From assembly GCA_003527405.1 (NCBI GenBank), contig DPXH01000153.1, positions 3,519 through 9,365 on the forward strand: a stretch of 5,847 nucleotides of DNA, read 5' to 3'. This document shows, piece after piece, positions 1-4,660 of the stretch. The position numbers and the translations under genes are program-made. The number at the start of each line of letters is the position of its first letter. Within the stretch, counting starts at the first letter, position 1. The notes below the pieces were generated by a model, which had not been told where the DNA came from, ran no database searches, and saw nothing but the letters and a program-made list of their open reading frames with translations. Source of the stretch: Candidatus Sediminicultor tertius. GTDB taxonomy: Bacteria; Atribacterota; Phoenicimicrobiia; Phoenicimicrobiales; Phoenicimicrobiaceae.

Positions 1-42
1 TACGCTAAACGCTGTACGCTCTACGCTATACTTTATGCGATA
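1..42 (+). repeat. Degenerate heptanucleotide tandem array, TACGCTA family
   Basis: Six consecutive 7-nt units can be read without a gap: TACGCTA, AACGCTG, TACGCTC, TACGCTA, TACTTTA, TGCGATA. The array probably continues left of the window edge. It stops directly before the purine-rich ribosome-binding site (AAGGAAGGA, 44-52) of the S1 gene. It shares the TACG core with the TACGAGA arrays further right but differs in the other three bases. The period is seen directly; no function can be assigned. Confidence 0.8.
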
Positions 43-62
43 AAAGGAAGGATGTAAAGACT

Positions 63-2051
63 ATGGAAGTAAACAAAAAAAATGAAGTAGAAAAAACAGA
101 GAACCATTCTAAAGAAGAAATGAATGAAATGATTAACCAATCTTTAGAAAAATTTAAAAAAATAAAAAGAGGAGATATAATTAAAGGCCAGATAATGAAA
201 GTCGATGAAGATGGATATCTGGTTGACATACAATATAAAATGGAAGGCCATCTTCCTAAAACCGAAAAATCACTCTTTTCTGAAGAAGAAGAAACCATAA
301 ACCACACTTTAGAGATTGGTGATGAAGTTTATCTATATGTTGTTAATGTCGATGAAAAAAACGGAAATGTTACTTTATCAAGAGAGATGGCGAAATATTT
401 TCAACTATGGGAAAAACTTAATGAATTATACAGAAAGAAAAAAAAGATTAATGCAGAAGTAATCGAAAAAAATTCAAATGGTTTGATTGTTAATGTAGGG
501 TTAAAAGGATTTGTTCCTAAATCTCAGATCGAAACCAAATTTATAAAAGATGAAGATTTAGACAAATATATAGGGAAAAAATTAGATTTTGTTATAATCA
601 AACTGGAAAAAAGGGAGAATAAAGTTATTCTTTCTCATCGTTTAATTGTGGAGAAAGAACGTAAAGTAATGCATAAAAAGACTTTAGCTGATTTAACTAT
701 TGGACAAGAGAAAGAAGGGATTGTAACCAATATTACTAAATTCGGAGCATTTGTGGATATAGGCGGAGTCGAAGGATTACTTCATATTTCAGAAATTACC
801 TGGCGTGACATGGAGGATGCCACTAAATTGCTAAAAGTTGGGGATAAAATAAAGGTAAAAATTATTGAATACAATAAAGAAAATAAAAGAATATCCCTGA
901 GCATAAAGCAATTCTCCCCGGATCCCTGGGAAAATATTAAAGAGAAGTACTCTATTGGTGACGAAGTAGAAGGAAAAGTAATAAAAATAAAAGATTTTGG
1001 TGCATTTATTGAAATAGAAGAAGGCCTTAATGGCCTGTTGCATATTTCAGAAATGGCCTGGGCTTATGTAAAGAACCCTTCAGAATTAATTTCCGAAGGA
1101 GAGGTTTTAAAATTAAGAATTTTAGAGATGGAGCCTGAGAAAAAGAAAATATCTTTAGGGTTAAAGCAATTATTACCTAACCCCTGGGAGGATGTTAAGA
1201 AAAAATATCCTGTTGGTTCAATTGTGGAAGGGAAAATCACTCAAGTGACTTCTTATGGAGCCAATGTAGAGTTGGAGGCAGGCGTATCCGGCGTAATTCA
1301 TTTATCTGAGATTGATTGGGAATATGTAGAAAGACCTTCTGCAATATTAAAAAAATATATGGTACTCCCATTGAAAGTAATAAAAATAGACGAGGATGCC
1401 CACTTAATATTTTTAAGTAGAAAACAAACTTTGCCCAACCCCTGGGAGGATATAGATAAATATTGTAAGATAGATTCTATTGTAAAGGGCAAGGTAATAA
1501 GAGTAAGAGACTTCGGAGCATTTGTTAAATTAACCCAAGGGATAGAAGGATTTGTACCTGTATCAGAAATTGATTGGGAGAGAATTAAACATCCGAGCGA
1601 GAAGTTGAAGAAAGATAAAGAATATGAATTTAAGGTAATAAAGATAGATAAAGAAAAATATCAGCTGACTTTAAGTATGAAAAGATTATTGCCAGACCCC
1701 TGGGTAGAGACTAAAAAGAAATATGCAGTTGGAACCTTGGTGGATGGTAAGGTAGTAAATCTTACTGATTTTGGGGCCTTTGTAAACTTAGAAGAAAATA
1801 TTGATGGTTTGGTACCCTTATCGGAAATATCTCATAAAAAAATAGATAATCCGGAGAGCGTTCTTTCGGTGGGAGAAGAAGTGACAGCTTTAGTGATAAA
1901 ATTAGATAGTCGAAGGAAAAAGATAAGTTTAAGTATTAGAAGAGCTGAAAAAGAAGAACAAAAAAGATTTATGAAAGAGTATAACAAAAAACAGAATGTA
2001 GATAAAATATTGTTTAAGGATTTATTCGGAGACTTGTTTACCAAGAAATAA
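63..2051 (+). CDS. rpsA: Ribosomal protein S1-type RNA-binding protein with seven S1 domains
   Basis: This 662-residue protein is almost entirely a string of S1 (OB-fold) RNA-binding repeats, as in bacterial ribosomal protein S1, which binds mRNA on the 30S subunit and helps initiation. After a charged N-terminal tail (1-35), repeats lie at about 36-108, 125-196, 212-283, 297-369, 383-455, 469-541 and 555-627. The first two are divergent, as in E. coli S1. The last five are regular, each with an FGAF-like motif (F227, F312, Y398, F484, F570) and an HISE or VPxSE motif. The S1-typical linker P(D/N)PW recurs with tryptophans at 289, 375, 461 and 547, exactly 86 residues apart. E. coli S1 has six repeats in about 557 residues, so this is one regular repeat longer. 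The C-terminal tail (628-662) is lysine-rich. The ATG at 63 follows AAGGAAGGA (44-52) by 10 nt. The family call is secure; the ribosomal role is inferred from architecture. Confidence 0.93.
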   Translation: MEVNKKNEVEKTENHSKEEMNEMINQSLEKFKKIKRGDIIKGQIMKVDEDGYLVDIQYKMEGHLPKTEKSLFSEEEETINHTLEIGDEVYLYVVNVDEKNGNVTLSREMAKYFQLWEKLNELYRKKKKINAEVIEKNSNGLIVNVGLKGFVPKSQIETKFIKDEDLDKYIGKKLDFVIIKLEKRENKVILSHRLIVEKERKVMHKKTLADLTIGQEKEGIVTNITKFGAFVDIGGVEGLLHISEITWRDMEDATKLLKVGDKIKVKIIEYNKENKRISLSIKQFSPDPWENIKEKYSIGDEVEGKVIKIKDFGAFIEIEEGLNGLLHISEMAWAYVKNPSELISEGEVLKLRILEMEPEKKKISLGLKQLLPNPWEDVKKKYPVGSIVEGKITQVTSYGANVELEAGVSGVIHLSEIDWEYVERPSAILKKYMVLPLKVIKIDEDAHLIFLSRKQTLPNPWEDIDKYCKIDSIVKGKVIRVRDFGAFVKLTQGIEGFVPVSEIDWERIKHPSEKLKKDKEYEFKVIKIDKEKYQLTLSMKRLLPDPWVETKKKYAVGTLVDGKVVNLTDFGAFVNLEENIDGLVPLSEISHKKIDNPESVLSVGEEVTALVIKLDSRRKKISLSIRRAEKEEQKRFMKEYNKKQNVDKILFKDLFGDLFTKK

Positions 2052-2095
2052 ACTAGTCGCTAGCGTACTAGTCGTTAGTGAATAGTCGTTAGTTT
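2052..2095 (+). repeat. Degenerate tandem array, CTAGTCG/TTAGTGA family (7+8 nt, 15-nt superperiod)
   Basis: The array begins at the base after the S1 stop codon. It reads as ACTAGTCGCTAGCGT, ACTAGTCGTTAGTGA, ATAGTCGTTAGT. Alternatively it is a chain of 7-mers CTAGTCG, CTAGCGT, CTAGTCG, TTAGTGA, ATAGTCG, TTAGTTT with one extra A at 2067. Positions 2053-2071 also form a near-perfect palindrome centred on GCTAGC with one mismatched or bulged base, but no T-run follows, so I do not call a terminator. Confidence 0.75.
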
Positions 2096-2110
2096 TAAAT
2101 ACAAGATGCA

Positions 2111-2145
2111 AGTTTTCAGTTTACGGTTCTTAGTTTTTAGTGTAG
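2111..2145 (+). repeat. Degenerate heptanucleotide array, AGTTTTC family
   Basis: Five gap-free 7-nt units can be read: AGTTTTC, AGTTTAC, GGTTCTT, AGTTTTT, AGTGTAG. The last unit is weak. The consensus is unrelated to that of the neighbouring arrays, but the period is the same. Confidence 0.6.
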
Positions 2146-2150
2146 GATAA

Positions 2151-2223
2151 AGTTAAAAAGTTAAAGCGAAAAGCGCAAAATCATAATTTAAAATTCAAAA
2201 CTTCTTTCTCGTATTGCGTATTG
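2151..2223 (+). repeat. Mixed degenerate heptanucleotide-like arrays
   Basis: This stretch holds several short runs. AGTTAAA occurs at 2151 and 2159, followed by AGCGAAA at 2165 and AGCGCAA at 2172. ATTTAAA and ATTCAAA-like 7-mers lie around 2186-2200. An exact CGTATTG doublet occupies 2210-2223. Individually these are weak in AT-rich DNA; the case rests on the repeated 7-nt spacing and the setting among clearer arrays. Confidence 0.4.
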
Positions 2224-2237
2224 GAAATTTGTTTTTT

Positions 2238-2310
2238 GTCATTGCGTGGGGTAAAACGACGAAGCAATCTCAATGAGATTGCCACACTCCCTGTGGTTGC
2301 TCGCAATGAC
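2238..2310. mobile_element. Palindromic REP/MITE-like element, ATTGCG...GCAATCTC type
   Basis: The ends are a perfect 9-bp inverted repeat, GTCATTGCG (2238-2246) and CGCAATGAC (2302-2310). At the centre lies a second perfect inverted repeat, GCAATCTCA (2264-2272) and TGAGATTGC (2274-2282), with a 1-nt spacer. A third hairpin, CCACA-CTCCC-TGTGG, sits at 2282-2296. The arms between the nested repeats do not match, so this looks like two different half-elements joined head to head. Short palindromes with GTCATTGCGAG and GCAATCTC words are, as I recall, dispersed in many copies in diverse bacterial genomes. It has no coding capacity, so any movement would need an enzyme supplied elsewhere (for example a Y1/RAYT transposase). 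A T-rich stretch follows at 2318-2322, so it could also weaken transcription read-through. Confidence 0.65.
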
Positions 2311-2344
2311 ATTGAAGTTTTTCTATTCTGACTCCTATTCTCTT

Positions 2345-2379
2345 AACGAGATACGATTCACGAGATACGAGATACGAAT
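2345..2379 (+). repeat. Heptanucleotide array, TACGAGA family, left arm of the 31-bp inverted repeat
   Basis: Five gap-free units can be read: AACGAGA, TACGATT, CACGAGA, TACGAGA, TACGAAT. A more degenerate TAGTGAA and TATGGGG may continue the array to 2393, where it merges with the pilB ribosome-binding site (GGGGTGAG, 2390-2397). Positions 2346-2376 are an exact reverse complement of 4143-4173 on the other side of pilB. Confidence 0.85.
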
Positions 2380-2405
2380 TAGTGAATATGGGGTGAGTTG
2401 TATAA

Positions 2406-4133
2406 ATGGAAATGCCCAAAAAAACATATACCAATAAAAAAATCGGAGAAATTTTAATTGAACAGGGATTAATCACTCCCCAACAATTAAAAGAAGCCCT
2501 TGAAGCACAAAAAAACGGTAACAATAAACGATTAGGTGAAATATTCGTTGAAGCAGGGATAATAACCAAGGAAGAACTATATGAAGTTTTACAATATGTT
2601 TACGAAACGGAATATGTAGACCTATCAAATTATGTAATTGACCCGGAAGTAATATCTCTTATACCCGAGAAGATTGCCTTACAGTTTAAATTAATCCCCA
2701 TAAGTAAAAGTGATTATGAATTAATTATTGCTATGGCAAATCCATTAGATGTATATGCTATAGATTTTGTAAGAAGCCATACCAAGATTAAAAAGATAAA
2801 ATCATTACTCGCTCCCGAAGAAGATATTTTAAATACTATTAATAGTTATTATGAATTGGGCGAATATGACGATATAATTGAAAAATTAGGGACAGAAATA
2901 GTTTTTAAGGAAGAGGAAGAAGAGGAAGATTCTAAAAAATTAGAAGCAATAAGTAGGGAAGCCCCTATTATACAGCTGGTAAATATGTTAATTGTGCAAG
3001 GCGTTAAGGACAGAGCAAGTGATATTCATATTGAACCTAATGAAAAAGGGCTTTTGATTCGTTTTCGCATTGATGGAATGCTTCATGATATTAGAACTTT
3101 ACCCAATACAATAAAATCTGCGGTTGTATCCCGAATAAAAATATTAGCCAAGATGGACATTGCTGAAAGACGCCTTCCCCAGGATGGTCGTTTCCAGGTA
3201 AAATTCGGAACAAGGGAAGTTGACTTAAGAGTTTCAACTATCCCTACGGTATTGGGGGAGAAAGTTGTTTTAAGATTATTGGATAAAAGTAAAGGACTGA
3301 TAAAATTAGAACAACTTGGGTTCGCCCCGGGGCAATTAAGGGAATTTAAATCGATAATTTATAAATCTTATGGAATAATTTTAATTACCGGACCTACGGG
3401 CAGTGGGAAAACTACTACTTTATATGCCGCTTTAAACCAGGTAAATTCTAAAGATAAGAATATTATAACAGTAGAAGACCCGGTAGAATATAAATTAAGC
3501 AGAATAAACCAGATTCAAATATTGCCAAAAATAAACTTAACTTTTGCCAACGCGCTACGCTCAATATTAAGACAGGATCCGGATGTTATAATGGTCGGGG
3601 AAATAAGAGATGCTGAAACTGCTCAAATTGCAGTGCAAGCTGCTTTAACCGGGCATTTGGTCTTCAGCACTCTTCATACCAATGATGCTACCAGCGCCTT
3701 AACCAGATTGATTGATATGGATGTTGAAACTTTTTTAATTTCATCTTCGGTAATAGGAGTAATAGCTCAAAGGTTAGTTAGAGTTATATGTGAAAAATGT
3801 AAAGAAGAATACATACCGGGAAAAGATGTTTTAAAAGGACTTGATATAAAAGCCAACTCAAATGGCGATGGTGATGAAGATGGTGAAGTTAAACTGTATA
3901 GGGGAAAAGGCTGTTCTTTTTGTAAAAATACAGGGTATTTTGGAAGAACTTCTATATATGAACTTATTGTCTTGGATGAGGAGATTAGAGAATTAATAAT
4001 CTCAAAAGCCTCAAGTAATATCATTAAGGATGCTGCTATTAAAAAAGGGATGAAAACGCTAAAGGATAGCGGGCTGGAAAAAGCATTGCAGGGAATTACT
4101 ACCATTGAAGAAGTGCTAAGAGTGGCAGGATAA
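2406..4133 (+). CDS. pilB: PilB/GspE-family type IV pilus assembly (type II secretion) ATPase
   Basis: This 575-residue cytoplasmic hexameric ATPase would power extension of a type IV pilus or a related type II secretion pseudopilus. The N-terminal GspE/MshE-N domain (about 10-150) has two tandem motifs, K12-I-G...Q35 and R42-L-G, then the LIPEKIA..F.LIPI segment near 85-99. This domain class binds cyclic di-GMP in some members; that is not shown here. An acidic linker follows (168-176). The ATPase core has RASDIHIEP (203-211), the Walker A box GPTGSGKTTT (329-338, K335), the Asp box VEDPVEY (356-362), the Walker B region DPDVIMVGEIRD (391-402, E399) and the His box (H417, H424). A zinc-type tetracysteine (C462, C465, C503, C506) encloses an acidic Gly/Asp loop; it is typical of PilB/GspE and absent from PilT. 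All catalytic motifs are intact. The ATG at 2406 lies 8 nt after GGGGTGAG; a second in-frame ATG at 2412 is possible. No pilT, pilC or pilin gene is visible nearby. A type II secretion gspE cannot be excluded. Confidence 0.93.
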   Translation: MEMPKKTYTNKKIGEILIEQGLITPQQLKEALEAQKNGNNKRLGEIFVEAGIITKEELYEVLQYVYETEYVDLSNYVIDPEVISLIPEKIALQFKLIPISKSDYELIIAMANPLDVYAIDFVRSHTKIKKIKSLLAPEEDILNTINSYYELGEYDDIIEKLGTEIVFKEEEEEEDSKKLEAISREAPIIQLVNMLIVQGVKDRASDIHIEPNEKGLLIRFRIDGMLHDIRTLPNTIKSAVVSRIKILAKMDIAERRLPQDGRFQVKFGTREVDLRVSTIPTVLGEKVVLRLLDKSKGLIKLEQLGFAPGQLREFKSIIYKSYGIILITGPTGSGKTTTLYAALNQVNSKDKNIITVEDPVEYKLSRINQIQILPKINLTFANALRSILRQDPDVIMVGEIRDAETAQIAVQAALTGHLVFSTLHTNDATSALTRLIDMDVETFLISSSVIGVIAQRLVRVICEKCKEEYIPGKDVLKGLDIKANSNGDGDEDGEVKLYRGKGCSFCKNTGYFGRTSIYELIVLDEEIRELIISKASSNIIKDAAIKKGMKTLKDSGLEKALQGITTIEEVLRVAG

Positions 4134-4142
4134 ATGTAAGAC

Positions 4143-4173
4143 CGTATCTCGTATCTCGTGAATCGTATCTCGT
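4143..4173 (-). repeat. Heptanucleotide array, TACGAGA family in reverse, right arm of the 31-bp inverted repeat
   Basis: This is a perfect 31-nt reverse complement of 2346-2376, starting 9 nt after the pilB stop codon. Read on the - strand it shows the same unit order, including the odd CGATTCA unit. On the + strand it ends directly at AAAGGAA (4174-4180), the ribosome-binding site of the next frame. Confidence 0.9.
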
Positions 4174-4184
4174 AAAGGAAACAA

Positions 4185-4619
4185 ATGAACAAGAAAATTA
4201 AAAAATTTTAGAGATTTAGATATATGGAAGAAAGGTATAGAAATAGTTAAAGATATATATAAAATAGTAAGGAAATTCCCTAAATTAGAACTTTACAGTT
4301 TAACCAATCAAATGCAAAGAGCAAGTTTATCTATTCCCATGAACGTAGCTGAGGGTTTTAATAGATTTCACAATAAAGAGTATAAACAATTTTTGTACAT
4401 TGCTTTAGGTTCTGTGCTGAATTAGAAACTCAAGTGGAAATAGCTACAGAGTTGAATTATATAAACGAAGAGAATAAAAAAATTATAATAGAAAAAATTA
4501 ATCACGAATCCCGTATGATTACAAATTTAATTAAAAACTTAATTGATATATCTTGTATTTCTGGCGAGATACGAGATACGAGATACAGAAAATATAAAGT
4601 CGATAAGTACTTTATATAA
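4185..4619 (+). pseudogene. Four-helix-bundle protein (23S rRNA intervening-sequence protein family), two frameshifts
   Basis: The conceptual product matches the four-helix-bundle / 23S rRNA IVP family. Its hallmarks are FRDLDIWKKG near the N-terminus, FPKLELYSLTNQMQRASLSI, the NVAEGFNR motif, EYKQFLYIALGS and AELETQVEIATELNYI. The biochemical function of the family is unknown; members occur in 23S rRNA intervening sequences and as free-standing genes, and Avd of diversity-generating retroelements has the same fold. The ATG at 4185 follows AAAGGAA (4174-4180), but the frame hits TAG at 4209 after eight codons. One extra base in the A6T4 run (4200-4209) explains this. The middle segment continues in the +1 frame from 4207 to a TAG at 4423. 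One missing base near 4411-4414 (GGTTCTG where GGTTCTTG would give GSCAELE) restores the first frame, which stops at 4617-4619. The rebuilt product is about 144 residues, longer than the roughly 115-130 I expect, because a repeat array has entered its C-terminus. It is a decaying gene or a sequence-error artefact. Confidence 0.85.
4565..4586 (+). repeat. Heptanucleotide array, TACGAGA family, inside the pseudogene 3' end
   Basis: Three perfect CGAGATA units plus one base lie here, in the orientation of the array upstream of pilB and inverted relative to 4143-4173. The array is in frame with the last segment of the four-helix-bundle gene and encodes the residues EIRDTRY. The normal end of that protein is probably a little upstream, near LIKNLIDI (ending about 4550). 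Confidence 0.85.
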
Positions 4620-4635
4620 AGAATTATAATAATTC
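4610..4635 (+). promoter_or_regulatory. Possible -10 box and small palindromes before alaS
   Basis: TATAAT at 4625-4630 matches the sigma-70 -10 consensus and lies about 30 nt before the alaS ATG. No convincing -35 hexamer is seen about 17 nt upstream. Two perfect AT-rich palindromes overlap it: CTTTATATAAAG (4610-4621) and GAATTA-TAA-TAATTC (4621-4635). In DNA this AT-rich such matches arise easily by chance. The leader is too short for a T-box. Confidence 0.25.
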
Positions 4636-4644
4636 CATTTATCC

Positions 4645-4650
4645 GAGGAG
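4645..4650 (+). promoter_or_regulatory. Ribosome-binding site of alaS
   Basis: GAGGAG is the only good Shine-Dalgarno match here. Three in-frame ATGs follow, at 4652, 4661 and 4670. The first is 1 nt from the site and too close, and the third is 19 nt away and too far. The ATG at 4661, 10 nt away, is therefore preferred. Confidence 0.7.
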
Positions 4651-4660
4651 TATGTCTTTA

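Larger units (their letters stand above)
2052..2405. other. Intergenic region made of short tandem arrays and one palindromic element
   Basis: These 354 bp contain no gene I can support on either strand. They are a patchwork of several different 7-nt-period arrays, one palindromic element of about 73 bp, a small CTATTCT duplication (2323-2329 and 2335-2341, 12 nt apart) and, at the right end, a TACGAGA array next to the pilB ribosome-binding site. No good -35/-10 promoter pair and no hairpin followed directly by a T-run is visible. Confidence 0.7.

Noticed and set aside
1..42. Assignment to a filamentous cyanobacterium because of heptamer repeats
   Set aside because: The AT-rich composition and the long seven-repeat S1 protein do not fit what I know of cyanobacterial homologues; the likeness is only in repeat period.
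2053..2071. Rho-independent terminator after the S1 gene
   Set aside because: A near-palindrome centred on GCTAGC exists, but it is part of the tandem array, has no loop to speak of and no T-run follows it.
2270..2569. Antisense open frame of 99 codons across the palindrome and the start of pilB
   Set aside because: It translates the palindrome and the repeat array and then the complement of pilB, with no plausible protein features; opposite-strand shadow.
3767..4192. Antisense open frame of 141 codons overlapping the 3' end of pilB
   Set aside because: It lies opposite strongly conserved pilB codons and the repeat array, has low-complexity Ser/Pro/Phe composition and matches no family I know.
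2345..4586. CRISPR-like array from the repeated TACGAGA units
   Set aside because: The units are 7 nt, contiguous and without unique spacers, and no cas gene is present.
4434..4619. Separate small 61-residue protein
   Set aside because: It is the C-terminal part of the four-helix-bundle pseudogene; the residues directly upstream in the same frame (AELETQV) continue the family match, and no ribosome-binding site precedes it.
4587..4660. T-box riboswitch controlling alaS
   Set aside because: The leader is only a few dozen bases if transcription starts at the candidate -10, and no T-box sequence or specifier stem is visible.
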